This document shows positions 54,705 to 63,824 of a DNA stretch of 64,000 bases, one piece after another. The position numbers and the translations under genes are program-made. Under the pieces are notes generated by a model, which was not told the DNA's origin, ran no database searches, and saw only the letters and a list, made by a program, of their open reading frames with translations. The first letter of the stretch is position 1, and every line of letters starts with the position of its first letter. The stretch covers positions 1 to 64,000 of the forward strand of contig JBDHBX010000015.1 of NCBI GenBank assembly GCA_039592335.1, given 5' to 3'. The DNA comes from WVYX01 sp039592335 (GTDB lineage: Bacteria; Gemmatimonadota; Gemmatimonadetes; Gemmatimonadales; GWC2-71-9).

Positions 54705-56492
54705 TTATACGTCCCTCGCCTCCCGCTTCCCCTCCAAGCGGTCACCGATCTCCTCGCCTACCTTGCGCGCCGCTTCCAGATCGACCGTCAGCTCGTCGAG
54801 CGTGGCGGCGCCGGCGCGCAGGCGCAGCAGATCGAGCCGCAGCGTCTCGAGCGCGGCCACCGCCGTGGCGAGGCGGGCGGCGGCATCGGGGTCGTCACCC
54901 CGCTCACGCAGGCCCAGCGCGTCGGCCTCGAGCCGCGCAGCTAACGCCGGGACGTCGCCCAGCCGCCGCCGCTCCTCCTCAGGCAACCCCTCAAATAGGT
55001 CCTCCAACGCCCGACCCAGCGCGACCTCGGTGCGCTCGCCCACCGTCGGAAGCGGCTCCACCCGCGCCTCGAGCCCCACACTGCCTAACCGGAAGATCCC
55101 GCGACCCAGCCGTCCGTGCAGCAGCTTCCCGAACAGCTTCGCGCCACCGAGTCGCTCCCACAGTCGTCGCGCCGTGATGAGAGGGGCCCCAATGGTGACG
55201 GCGGTGCCGACGGTGACGGCCAGGTCGGCGTTCCCCAACATGCCCCAGATGCCGAGGGCGGTTGCGCCCGCACCGAGCCCCGCGGTGAGCCACGTCCCCA
55301 CACCGCTCGGTCGCGTGGGTTCCTCCTCCTCAGTGGCCCTGCGCTCCTCGAGGGTGAGCGCCGCCCGCAGCGCACGATGGTCGTAGCCCTCCAGCAGCAG
55401 ATCACGCGCCATCCCGACGAGCCGGCCGACCCGTGCGCCGGAGAGCCCGGTGAGCAGCACTATCGCGATGATCTCCAATGCGCTGACGATCCCGAGCCAG
55501 TTACCCTCGATCAGCTTGACGATCTCGAGCGCGAGCAGCGCCCCTGCCAGGCCCGCCAGGTAGCCGCCCGCCTCCGAGCCCACGACGTACGCCTCGCGCG
55601 CGAACCGCTCGAGCGGCGCCGGCACGCGGACGAGGGCCCCGCGCGCCGCGGCGATCTCGTGCGCCAGCTCTTCCGCCGAGCCGAAGCGGTCGGCGGGATC
55701 CTTCACCAAGCAGCGGTCGATCGCGGCGGCGAAGCGCCGCGGCAGTCGCGGCGCGAGCGAGGCAAGGGGGGGCGCCGGCTCCGCGGCATGCTTACCCAAG
55801 AGGCCGACGACGGTCGACGCCTCGAATGGCGGCCGGCCGGTCGCCGCGAAGAATCCCGTGGCGCCGAGCGAGTACACGTCGCTGCGGGCGTCGACCGGCT
55901 CTCCCGCTGCCTGCTCGGGGCTCATGTACTGCGGCGTGCCCACCACCGATCCCGCGCCGGGGGTATCGCCAGCGCTAGCCACATGCGCGATCCCGAAATC
56001 CGTCACTAGCGCGCGACCGCCGTCGTGCTCGAGCATCACGTTGTCAGGCTTCACGTCGCGGTGCACCACGCCGCGGCCGTGCGCGTGCCCCAGCGCCCAA
56101 CCGACCTCCTGGACCAGGCGCATGACCTCGCTCGCCGGCAGCGGGCCACCGCGCCGCACGCGCTGGCCGAGAGTCTCCCCGTCCACCAAGCTCATCACGA
56201 AGAAGACGAGGCCGTCGGCTTCCTCGACCGAGTGGATCGGCACGATGTTGGGGTGGGCAAGCCCAGCCGCCATGCGCGCCTCCTGCAGGAAGCGTTGGCG
56301 CAGGGGCGGGACGGCGGCGAGCTCGAACGGCAGCAGCTTGATAGCCACTAGGCGATCGAGCGCCACGTCGCGTGCCAGGAACACCACGCCCATCCCGCCA
56401 CGACCCAGTTCACGATCGAGCGAGAAGCGGCCCCGCACCGCCTGCTGCAGTGCAAGGAACTCGGGGTTGGGTGCGGTCGGGTCGCGGCTCAT
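54705..56492 (-). CDS. Ser/Thr protein kinase with membrane region and C-terminal coiled coil
   Basis: A 595-aa kinase. GRGGMG loop, K52, HRDVKPDN (D146), DFG (D165) and GTPQYMSPEQ; kinase domain about 23-285. Hydrophobic segments at about 305-355 and 412-445 give two hairpin-like membrane regions, so both ends may be cytoplasmic. The last 100 residues are helical, Glu/Leu-rich and probably coiled-coil. Unlike the others it lacks a large extracytoplasmic part. Confidence 0.85.
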   Translation of the reverse strand: MSRDPTAPNPEFLALQQAVRGRFSLDRELGRGGMGVVFLARDVALDRLVAIKLLPFELAAVPPLRQRFLQEARMAAGLAHPNIVPIHSVEEADGLVFFVMSLVDGETLGQRVRRGGPLPASEVMRLVQEVGWALGHAHGRGVVHRDVKPDNVMLEHDGGRALVTDFGIAHVASAGDTPGAGSVVGTPQYMSPEQAAGEPVDARSDVYSLGATGFFAATGRPPFEASTVVGLLGKHAAEPAPPLASLAPRLPRRFAAAIDRCLVKDPADRFGSAEELAHEIAAARGALVRVPAPLERFAREAYVVGSEAGGYLAGLAGALLALEIVKLIEGNWLGIVSALEIIAIVLLTGLSGARVGRLVGMARDLLLEGYDHRALRAALTLEERRATEEEEPTRPSGVGTWLTAGLGAGATALGIWGMLGNADLAVTVGTAVTIGAPLITARRLWERLGGAKLFGKLLHGRLGRGIFRLGSVGLEARVEPLPTVGERTEVALGRALEDLFEGLPEEERRRLGDVPALAARLEADALGLRERGDDPDAAARLATAVAALETLRLDLLRLRAGAATLDELTVDLEAARKVGEEIGDRLEGKREARDV

Positions 56493-56527
56493 GATCTGAG
56501 GGGGAGTTTCCCCTCCGGGGCGCCTAA

Positions 56528-56569
56528 ACGCAAACGGGGCCGCCGCGACACTGAGTCGGGCGGCCCCGT
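56528..56569 (-). terminator. Terminator of the second cold-shock gene
   Basis: ACGGGGCCGCC (56534-56544) pairs with GGCGGCCCCGT (56559-56569), eleven base pairs. On the minus strand the hairpin is followed by TTGCGTTT. Confidence 0.65.
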
Positions 56570-56595
56570 CTTCCTACCGTCAGCGATGCTTCGCT

Positions 56596-56808
56596 TTACG
56601 CCTCGACCTTGGTCACGTTCTCAGCCGCCGGGCCCTTCTGACCCTGCACGACGTCGAACTCGACGCGCTCGCCCTCACGCAGGGACTTGAAGCCCTCGCC
56701 CTGAATGGCGGAGTGATGGACGAAACAGTCCTTCTCGCCGTCCTCACGCGTGATGAAGCCGAAGCCCTTGCTGTCGTTGAACCACTTGACGGTTCCGGTG
56801 GTACGCAT
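56596..56808 (-). CDS. csp: Cold-shock protein (CspA family)
   Basis: A 70-aa OB-fold protein with RNP1 (KGFGFIT) and RNP2 (CFVHHS), nearly identical to the protein at 34087. Its leader also ends AAGGAGTACGGC directly before ATG. The two are recent duplicates. It binds RNA and DNA as a chaperone. Confidence 0.95.
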   Translation of the reverse strand: MRTTGTVKWFNDSKGFGFITREDGEKDCFVHHSAIQGEGFKSLREGERVEFDVVQGQKGPAAENVTKVEA

Positions 56809-57094
56809 GCCGTACTCCTTGTTGTGTTGTGTTGATGGTCGTCGGAGTCCGGTTTCCCGTACCTACCGATCGCGCATCAGCTAACCGCGGTCATTGCCCC
56901 CGCGTTGGGCTGCCAGTGAGGACCGTCCTGGGACTGCCCCTTCCCGGCGTGGATACCAATGAAAAAGGGGATCCGCGGCTTGCCAGATCCCCCTTTCACA
57001 GTGTTCTCCGGTGCCTCGCGTGCCAAACCGGGCACGCCTGTCGCTGCGGACAAAATAGCCCTATCCAGAGGATTAGGGAAGTACCAGCCTGGAA
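56809..57094 (-). promoter_or_regulatory. Intergenic region with cold-shock leader
   Basis: No gene is visible in these 286 bases. The half nearest 56808 is the likely leader of the cold-shock gene, with ACACAACACAAC-like repeats; the half nearest 57094 contains the terminator of the kinase gene. Confidence 0.4.
56962..56997 (-). terminator. Rho-independent terminator after the kinase gene
   Basis: On the minus strand GGGGATC and GATCCCC form a stem with an 11-base loop, directly followed by TTTTT (56966-56962). Confidence 0.75.
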
Positions 57095-59659
57095 CTAGTC
57101 CTTCGGCCGCACGAACTCGCGGAACGCCGGATGATCCCACAGGGGCTCGAGGTCAGGGTCTCGATGCAACGCTAGGGTGACTGTTCGGCCCGCAGCATAG
57201 GCCTCCCGCAACAGCACCATAGCGCGCTCCGGCTCCCCGAGCAGCGACGCCACGCAGGCCTGCCAGTACGGCTCCCGCCCGAAGTCGTACCTATGGGCGA
57301 GCTGCGCGAGCCCGCTACTCAACCTGAGCGCCGCTTCCCGGTCGCCGCGCCGCGCCGCCAGCGCGGCGAGGTAGCCCGGGTAGTTAGGATCCCCCGGGAA
57401 CTCCTCGGCCAGGTCCTCGAACACCTCCTCCGCATCATCCCACTGCTCCGCCAGGTAGTGCGCGTTCCCCAACATGAACCGGGGAAAGCGGCCCGCCGCC
57501 TCTTCCGTAGGTCGCGACCGGTACCACGCCACGGCCCGCTCGGCGGCCCGCAGCGACGCGTCGCGATGACCATGCGCGCGCAGTTCGGCGCTGGCGTTCA
57601 GCATAACGCCGCCCGCTGTCCACTCGGGCTGGGCCGGGTAGTCGAGGCTCTGCTGGAGACGCTCCTCGACCTCGGCCACGCGGCCCAGCGCTGCGAGCGC
57701 TCGCACCTCATGTTCGAGCACACCCAGAAAGGTCGGATACTCGTCGCGTGCCTCGCGCGCTGCGCGTAGCTCCCGGCGATGGTCCCCCAGCATATGATGC
57801 GCGGCCGTGAGCATGTCCCACGATATCTGTACGAGCCCGTCCCAGCCCCGCGTCCGCAGCGCCGGTACGTACCACCCACTGGCATCCTCGAGCACGTCGA
57901 GAGTCTCCTGGGGGCGATTCACCCACAGCGCCTGCATCGCGTTGTCGAGTGGCGTCTCCGGCATCTGCCGAGCGGCCTCCAGCGCGCCCATCCGATCACC
58001 GGCGAACGCAGCCAGGTGCAGGTCCAGCCTCGCCTCGGCGAACCGGGTGAGGCCCGCACGGCGCTGATGCGCCAGGAGACTGAGCGTGTCGGCCAAGGCG
58101 ACATCTCCGACCCGAGCAGCCGAGTTGCTCGCCAGGATGAGCGCTGCCGTGAACGTGGTGTCGATCTCGGCCGCCTCGAGAAACAGGCTCAACGCTACGG
58201 GAACGTCCTGTCCCCGGCCGGCGTCGAACGCCCGGTTGTAGATGTCCTGCCCCTCCACAAACGCGCGATACGCCTCCAACGGCGGCGGCTGCTGCGACGG
58301 GCTCTGGTAGTCCGCGATACGTCCATCCAGCGTAGCGGCCAGGGCGTTCACGACGCGGCGGCGCAGCTCCTCCACCGCCCCGAGCGGCTCCACCGCCGTC
58401 CCGCGCACCGGCGCGATACTCAGGAGGACGCGCTCGCGCCGCGCGTCAGTGACGTTGGCCTCGAACTGCAGAGAGTCACCGAAGCGGTAGAACGCCCCGG
58501 TGACGACCGTCCCCGACGCCGTCGCCTCCCCTAATTGCCTCGCTGTCGCGCCGCCGCCCCACATAATGGCCTCCGGCGGCACCACCTCGATGACCTCTAC
58601 TTCGAGCAAACCGCGCGTGATCCAGTCGCTCGCCAGCCGCCCCACGGCATCCAACGTCGAGTCGTCCGTCCGGTTCTCCAGCGCGGCGACCAGCACGCGT
58701 CGCCGGTTCAACTCCCCGCCCCCGCCAGGGAGCAGCAGCGCGACGGCTACCACTATCGCGACCACGGCAGCGAGGGCCGCCGCAATCAATCCGCGGCGTC
58801 GGGCAGGCCGCCCCACCTGCACCGCCTCCGGCGCCACCAGCGCCCTGGCGAACTCGCCCGCCGTGGCGAAGCGCTGCGAGCGCTCCTTGACCAGGGAGCG
58901 ATGAATCACTGCGGCCACGGGCTCGGGGATCTCGGGTCGCAACTCGGTGAGGCGGCGCGGCTCGTTGTGGAGATGCTGGTTCAGGACCTTCCGCGCACTG
59001 TCACCCGTGAACGGCGGCCGCCCAGTGAGCAGCTCGTAGAGCACACAGCCCAGACTGTAGACGTCGCTCCGCCCGTCGATGTCGTCCTCACCGGCCACCT
59101 GCTCCGGGCTCATGTAGTCGGGGGTGCCCGGCGTCAGCCCGGTTCCCGTCAGCCGGTCGTCACCCTCATTCTGCGACGCACGTGCAATACCGAAGTCGGC
59201 CAGCAGCGGCAGCCCCGCCTCGAGCAGAATGTTCTCCGGCTTGATGTCGCGGTGGATAACGCCACGCACGTGCGCATACTCCAGCGCGTCGGCGATCTCC
59301 GCTCCGAGCCGCAGGCCCTCTTCGACCGGCAATCGCTTGTCCCGGCGCACGCGGCCGCGCAGCGACTCGCCCTCCACGCACGGCATGACGTAGTACAGCT
59401 GCCCATCCGCGTCACCGGAGTCGTACAGCTGCAGGATGTGAGGATGGCGGAACTGCGCGGTGATCTCGATCTCGCGCAAGAACCGTTTGGGGCCGAGCGC
59501 CGTGGCGTACTCCGGCCGCAGGACCTTGATCGCCACCTTGCGGTGATGCTTGAGGTCTTCGGCCCGATACACCGTGCCCATCGCGCCGCCGCCGATGCGC
59601 TCCTCGATTCGGTAGCGGTCGGCGAGGCTGACCTGCAGGCGGTTCAACTCATCCGTCAA
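57095..59659 (-). CDS. Ser/Thr protein kinase with TPR-like extracytoplasmic part
   Basis: An 854-aa kinase. IGGGAMGTV loop, K45, HRDIKPEN (D138), DFG (D155), GTPDYMSPEQ; kinase domain about 15-275. One membrane helix at about 290-310, then VLVAALENRTDD and GTVVTGAFYRF, a TolB/FlgO-like pattern, then TPR-like helices to the end. Same plan as the kinases at 13612, 21273 and 24383. A good terminator lies downstream at 56962. Confidence 0.88.
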   Translation of the reverse strand: MTDELNRLQVSLADRYRIEERIGGGAMGTVYRAEDLKHHRKVAIKVLRPEYATALGPKRFLREIEITAQFRHPHILQLYDSGDADGQLYYVMPCVEGESLRGRVRRDKRLPVEEGLRLGAEIADALEYAHVRGVIHRDIKPENILLEAGLPLLADFGIARASQNEGDDRLTGTGLTPGTPDYMSPEQVAGEDDIDGRSDVYSLGCVLYELLTGRPPFTGDSARKVLNQHLHNEPRRLTELRPEIPEPVAAVIHRSLVKERSQRFATAGEFARALVAPEAVQVGRPARRRGLIAAALAAVVAIVVAVALLLPGGGGELNRRRVLVAALENRTDDSTLDAVGRLASDWITRGLLEVEVIEVVPPEAIMWGGGATARQLGEATASGTVVTGAFYRFGDSLQFEANVTDARRERVLLSIAPVRGTAVEPLGAVEELRRRVVNALAATLDGRIADYQSPSQQPPPLEAYRAFVEGQDIYNRAFDAGRGQDVPVALSLFLEAAEIDTTFTAALILASNSAARVGDVALADTLSLLAHQRRAGLTRFAEARLDLHLAAFAGDRMGALEAARQMPETPLDNAMQALWVNRPQETLDVLEDASGWYVPALRTRGWDGLVQISWDMLTAAHHMLGDHRRELRAAREARDEYPTFLGVLEHEVRALAALGRVAEVEERLQQSLDYPAQPEWTAGGVMLNASAELRAHGHRDASLRAAERAVAWYRSRPTEEAAGRFPRFMLGNAHYLAEQWDDAEEVFEDLAEEFPGDPNYPGYLAALAARRGDREAALRLSSGLAQLAHRYDFGREPYWQACVASLLGEPERAMVLLREAYAAGRTVTLALHRDPDLEPLWDHPAFREFVRPKD

Positions 59660-59729
59660 CGGACGGCTCCGGCGGATTGCACTGCCAAGGTATTAAGAGG
59701 GACTTGGGGGGGCCAGTTGGTCAGGCACA

Positions 59730-59763
59730 AGAAAAGGGCGACGGGCTCTCACCCGCCGCCCTT
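59730..59763 (-). terminator. Rho-independent terminator
   Basis: An 11-bp stem with one mismatch (AAGGGCG-A-CGGG and CCCG-C-CGCCCTT) is followed on the minus strand by TTTTCTTG. It ends the hydrolase gene. Confidence 0.7.
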
Positions 59764-59780
59764 CGATACTGTCGCGTTCC

Positions 59781-60605
59781 CTAACTCAGCACCCGCCCCA
59801 GATACGCCAGCAGCCGCTCCCACGCGTTCTGCGCCGGCGCCTCGCGCAGCTCGCGGTCCCCATCGACCCGCAGCCAGAAGCCGTGGTTCACGGCGTCGTA
59901 GACGTGGATGTCGTTGTCGATCCCGATCGAGTCGAGCGCCGCCGCGAACCGCTCGACTTGCTCCGGCGGAATGCCCCGGTCCATCTCGGCGAAGGTGCCG
60001 TACACGGGATGATCCATCCGGGCCAGCTCCGCCGGATCCTCGATCAGCGAGCCGTAGAAGATGGCGGTGCCGTCGTGGTGCTCGCCGCCCAGCGCGTAGC
60101 TCAACGCGATGCCGCCGCCGAAGCACCAGCCCATGACACCCACCTTGCCAGTGACATCCTCCCGCTCGCGCAGGAACCGCTGCGCCGCGTCGAGGTTGGT
60201 GATCACGGCCGGCATGTTGCCGCGCGCCTCCTGCACCAGCGCCATGTTCTCGTCGCGGTTGGCGCCGGTGCGTCCCGCATACAGATCGGCGGCGAGCGCG
60301 ACGTATCCCTGCTCCGCGAACGCGTCCGCGACCTGGCGCACGCGATCGGTCAGGCCGTTCCACTCATGGATGAGGATGAGCGCCGGGAACGGCCCCTCCC
60401 CTTCGGGCACGGCCAGGTAGCCGGTCGTCGCCGCGTCGCCGGCCACGTAGTTGGCGGTCTCTCCCTGCGGCGGCGGTGCCTCGCCGAGGATGGCGGCGGG
60501 AATGGAAGTCGTGACTTCCTGCTCGGTCTGCTGGGCTGCCTCACTCGTACAGGCGGTCGGCAGCACGATCGAGGCGAACAGCAGCGTAGCGACTGGTCGG
60601 GCCAT
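59781..60605 (-). CDS. Exported dienelactone hydrolase family protein (lipoprotein)
   Basis: A 274-aa alpha/beta hydrolase with an N-terminal lipobox (VLPTAC, C19). LILIHEWNGL is the typical first turn, GWCFGGG carries the nucleophile (about C160), and NHGFW the catalytic His (about 245). Cys instead of Ser is characteristic of dienelactone hydrolases. Export is less common for this family, so the substrate is probably an ester in the periplasm. Confidence 0.85.
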   Translation of the reverse strand: MARPVATLLFASIVLPTACTSEAAQQTEQEVTTSIPAAILGEAPPPQGETANYVAGDAATTGYLAVPEGEGPFPALILIHEWNGLTDRVRQVADAFAEQGYVALAADLYAGRTGANRDENMALVQEARGNMPAVITNLDAAQRFLREREDVTGKVGVMGWCFGGGIALSYALGGEHHDGTAIFYGSLIEDPAELARMDHPVYGTFAEMDRGIPPEQVERFAAALDSIGIDNDIHVYDAVNHGFWLRVDGDRELREAPAQNAWERLLAYLGRVLS

Positions 60606-60803
60606 CGGAATCCCCCTATCACGGCCGGGCGTCGGTGTGGCGCCAAAGGGGACTAAGCTAGTCGGATTCGGCGGGTTTCGTCACCCAGCAGCAATTCCAG
60701 GCCCCGCCAGGTAGGCCGCCCAGTGAGGCCTGTCACGGTAGGCGAGGCACGCGCATGAGACCTTAAGGGAGCGTTCTGATCCGACTTTCCTTGGGAGGCT
60801 CAC

Positions 60804-61259
60804 ATGAGATGCGCACGCGTCCTGACGCTCTTGCTGAGTGTGCTGGTCGTCACGTCCTGCTCCGACGGGCTGAGTGCGGCCCGTGACCTGAGTGGCCTCT
60901 GGCTCGGCACCAGCCCTAACGGGGCGCTCTACGCGGACAACGTCGCGAACCCCAACTGCGAGTACGAGGCCGACGTCCGGATCACCCTCATCCAGGATGG
61001 CACGGCCCTCACGGGCTCGTTCAACCTGACGGTGCGGAGGTCAACCAAGCTGCTCCAAACCAGCCTGCCGTGCGTGCCCGTGGGCGCATCCTCGAATCAG
61101 GCCCTGTTCGGCAGCGTGAGCGGCTCGAGCGTGGAGTTCGGGCTCGCCGACTTGATCACGTCTTTCAGCGGGACCTTCACCTCCGACATCCTGAGCGGCG
61201 ACATCACCTCATCCTCGAGCACCGGCATCGCCGGCACGCTCACGGCCAATCGGGACTAG
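60804..61259 (+). CDS. Small beta-rich lipoprotein
   Basis: A 151-aa lipoprotein (lipobox VVTSC, C19). LSGLWLGTSPNG, ITLIQDGTALTGSFNLTV and GTFTSDILSGDIT are repeated beta hairpins of the type found in small exported beta-sandwich or lipocalin-like proteins. GGGAGG precedes ATG 60804. No family named. Confidence 0.6.
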   Translation: MRCARVLTLLLSVLVVTSCSDGLSAARDLSGLWLGTSPNGALYADNVANPNCEYEADVRITLIQDGTALTGSFNLTVRRSTKLLQTSLPCVPVGASSNQALFGSVSGSSVEFGLADLITSFSGTFTSDILSGDITSSSSTGIAGTLTANRD

Positions 61260-61283
61260 GCACCATTCTGTAGCCACAAAGTC

Positions 61284-61318
61284 GAGCGCCCGGCCCCGTG
61301 CCGGGCGCTCGCTCGTTT
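61284..61318 (+). terminator. Rho-independent terminator
   Basis: GAGCGCCCGG (61284-61293) and CCGGGCGCTC (61301-61310) form ten perfect base pairs; GCTCGTTT follows. Confidence 0.7.
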
Positions 61319-61428
61319 CACCGTACACCCCTTCTACCCAGCCGTCCCGCGCGGTATTCTCCTCCCGGCGCCGACCTGCGGCCCCGCGACCCAACTCGCA
61401 CTTCCAGGCTCATTCGAGGTCCAAGACG

Positions 61429-63045
61429 ATGCTCGCACGTCTCTCGCTCGCTCTCGTCGCCGCCGTCGCGCTCGCGGCCGCGGCCTGCACACCCGACCCG
61501 GCGCAGCGCATCACCGCCGACGGCATCTTGGCCGACGTCGAGGTCCTCTCGGCCGACAGCATGGAGGGCCGCGCCCCCAGCACGCCCGGTGAGGCCCGGG
61601 CGGTCGCGTACATCGCGCAGCGCTTCGAGCAGATCGGCCTCGAGCCGGTGGGCGACCGCTTCATGCTCCCGGTCGAGCTGGTCGGCATGCGCAAGAACGC
61701 CGAGCGCTCCTCGCTCACGCTCCGCAGGGGGCGCAGCACCCTGCCGCTGGAGAACGACCAGAACGTGACCTTCTGGTCCACTGCGGAGAGGGAGACCGTC
61801 AATCTCCGCAACGTGCCGATCGTGTTCGTGGGTTACGGGGTCGAGGCGCCCGAGCACGACTGGGACGACCTCAAGGGTCAGGACATGCGGGGCAAGGTCC
61901 TGCTCTTCCTCAACAACGACCCGCCGGTCGAGGAGAACGGTGAAGAGCTGTTCGGCGGCCCCGCACGCACCTACTACGGGCGCTGGACCTACAAGTTCGA
62001 GCAGGCCCAGAAGCACGGCGCCGCCGGTGCCATCGTGATCCACACGACGGAATCGGCGAGCTACGGGTTCAGCGTGATCGGCAATACTGGCTCTCGCCGG
62101 ATCTGGCAGCGCACCTATCAACTCGACTTGCTCTCCTGGATCGACTCGACGCTGTCGGAGCGCATCGCGTCCTCGATGGGCACGGATCTCGCAGGCCTGT
62201 TCGCCATGGCGGCGCGGCGCGACTTCCGGCCGCGCGATACGGGCTACCGCGTGACCGCGCACATCGAGACGGCCATCGAGCGGGTCGAGGCCTACAACGT
62301 GGCCGGCGTGCTGCGCGGGAGCGACCCCGCGCTCGCGGATCAGCATCTCGTCTTTACCGCGCACCACGACCACCTCGGTGTGAACCCCAACGTCGAGGGT
62401 GACGACAAGATCTTCAACGGCGCGCAGGACAACGCGCTGGGAACCGCGGCGATCCTGGCCGCCGCCGAGGCGTTCGCGGCCGCCGGCCCGCGGCGCTCGG
62501 TGATGTTCGTGGCGGTGACGGCGGAGGAGGGCGGCCTGCTCGGCAGCAGCGCGTTCGTGGCGAACCCGCCCATCCCGCGCGCGCAGATCGTCGCCAACTT
62601 CAACGTGGACTCGCCACAGTCGCTCGGCGTGACCCGCGACGCCGCCGCGATCGGGATCGATATGAGCAGCCTGGGGAGTGTGTTCGCGGAGGTGGCCGAG
62701 GCGAATGGGCTGCGGCCGGCGGGCGACCCCAACCCGAATGCGGGCAGCTTCTACCGCTCCGACCAGGTCAGCTTCGCCAAGGCCGGGATCCCGGCGCTCT
62801 ACCTGCAGCGGGGCAAGGACTTTGTGGAGCCCTTGGGGTTCGACGCCGATTCCTTCCGGCTGGCGCACTACCACCAGGTGAGCGACGAGATCCCGCCGCA
62901 GTGGAACCTCGCGGGCACGGCGCGCGACGTGCGCATCCTGTTCGAGGCAGCGTTGCGTGTGGCCGACGCAGACGAGCAACCGCGCTGGGTACCGGGAAAT
63001 GAGTTCGAGGAGGAGTGGAAGGAACTGTACGGGCTGGAGCCGTAG
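61429..63045 (+). CDS. M28 family zinc aminopeptidase with PA domain (lipoprotein)
   Basis: A 538-aa exported peptidase (lipobox AAAAC). After the signal peptide a PA-like insert (about 110-270) with FVGYGVEAPEHDWDDLKG and LLFLNNDPP is followed by the M28 core. Metal ligands: His/Asp in AHHDHLG (about 312-315), Asp in AQDNALG, Glu-Glu in TAEEGG, Asp in NFNVDSP and His in HYHQVSD. All five positions are present, so it should be active as a two-zinc aminopeptidase. Confidence 0.9.
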   Translation: MLARLSLALVAAVALAAAACTPDPAQRITADGILADVEVLSADSMEGRAPSTPGEARAVAYIAQRFEQIGLEPVGDRFMLPVELVGMRKNAERSSLTLRRGRSTLPLENDQNVTFWSTAERETVNLRNVPIVFVGYGVEAPEHDWDDLKGQDMRGKVLLFLNNDPPVEENGEELFGGPARTYYGRWTYKFEQAQKHGAAGAIVIHTTESASYGFSVIGNTGSRRIWQRTYQLDLLSWIDSTLSERIASSMGTDLAGLFAMAARRDFRPRDTGYRVTAHIETAIERVEAYNVAGVLRGSDPALADQHLVFTAHHDHLGVNPNVEGDDKIFNGAQDNALGTAAILAAAEAFAAAGPRRSVMFVAVTAEEGGLLGSSAFVANPPIPRAQIVANFNVDSPQSLGVTRDAAAIGIDMSSLGSVFAEVAEANGLRPAGDPNPNAGSFYRSDQVSFAKAGIPALYLQRGKDFVEPLGFDADSFRLAHYHQVSDEIPPQWNLAGTARDVRILFEAALRVADADEQPRWVPGNEFEEEWKELYGLEP

Positions 63046-63082
63046 CAGAGCGCACAGCGGCCACCCACCACCCCGCATAGTG

Positions 63083-63110
63083 AAAGGCGGCTCTACGGAG
63101 CCGCCTTTTG
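63083..63110. terminator. Bidirectional terminator between convergent genes
   Basis: AAGGCGGCTC (63084-63093), loop TACG and GAGCCGCCTT (63098-63107), ten base pairs, run into TTTT to 63109. A-rich bases before the stem give the T-tract for the other strand. Confidence 0.8.
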
Positions 63111-63124
63111 CGAACCGCTGGCCG

Positions 63125-63664
63125 CTAGCGCTCCTCCGCCACCGTCCCCAACCGCTGCTCCACGACCGGCCGCACGCGCGTCATGCCGCCCAGCTCGGCG
63201 AGCCTGAGGGCCTCGGCGGGATCGATGTCCTGGTACTCGGCGAGCCACGCCCCCCACAGCCCTGCGACCCGATTCCCCGAGCCGCAGTGCAGCAGCATGC
63301 GGCCCTCGCCGCTCTCCATGACCTCGGCAAAGGCTGCGACCTGCTCGTCGCTGATCGCCTCCACCGGGCCGGGCATCGGGATGTTCACGAATCGCATGCC
63401 GAGCTGCTCGACCAGGCCAGCCTCGTCCCAGTCGATCTCGTCCGGCGCCCGCGTGGAGACGATGGTCTCGTACCCCTGGGCGGCGAGGTACTCGAGCACC
63501 TGCTGAGAGGGCTGGCTCCCGATCACGACGTTCCCGACCTCGGCACAGTTCCTCAGACCCTCGATCGTGCACGGCGTCGGGTCGGCGATGACGGTCTCGC
63601 TCGCCCGGTCCGCGCAGGCAAGCAGCGTGACCAGGGCCAGCAATGTCAGTATTCCGGTGCGCAT
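63125..63664 (-). CDS. Exported protein-tyrosine-phosphatase-like lipoprotein (DUF442-like)
   Basis: A 179-aa lipoprotein (lipobox TLLAC, C17). NVVIGSQPSQQVLEYLAAQGYETIVSTR and HCGSGNR (C-x4-R) match the beta-lactamase-hydrolase-like phosphatase (DUF442) fold, which shares the C-x4-R loop with dual-specificity phosphatases. Substrate unknown. The start is MRTGIL at 63664; upstream frame is not conserved-looking. A palindrome lies about 110 bases upstream. Confidence 0.7.
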   Translation of the reverse strand: MRTGILTLLALVTLLACADRASETVIADPTPCTIEGLRNCAEVGNVVIGSQPSQQVLEYLAAQGYETIVSTRAPDEIDWDEAGLVEQLGMRFVNIPMPGPVEAISDEQVAAFAEVMESGEGRMLLHCGSGNRVAGLWGAWLAEYQDIDPAEALRLAELGGMTRVRPVVEQRLGTVAEER

Positions 63665-63774
63665 CAACGTTCGCCTCGTTTCGTTGGGTGGGATGTCAGT
63701 CGGGGCAAGATCGCCCATACACACATGGATCGAAAGCCCCCGAAAACACTGGGGAAAACCCCCAAATCGGAGCG

Positions 63775-63812
63775 TCGCGAGATCTCGCGAATTCACTCAC
63801 GATATCTCGCGA
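63775..63812. promoter_or_regulatory. Palindrome and repeated half-site
   Basis: TCGCGAGATCTCGCGA is a perfect 16-bp palindrome at 63775-63790. Its half ATCTCGCGA recurs at 63804-63812, 22 bp (two helical turns) further. It lies between a regulator gene and the phosphatase-like lipoprotein, and could be an operator or activator site. Confidence 0.5.
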
Positions 63813-63824
63813 CATATCGTTCTT

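Noticed and set aside
58535..60136. 533-codon frame opposite the kinase and hydrolase
   Set aside because: Crosses two real genes on the other strand and the terminator between them.
61318..63078. 586-codon frame opposite the M28 peptidase
   Set aside because: Runs over the whole peptidase gene with no motif; shadow frame.
63664..63775. Sigma-54 promoter upstream of the phosphatase-like gene
   Set aside because: A TGG...TTGC pair exists on the minus strand, but the GG to GC spacing is 8, not 10, bases.
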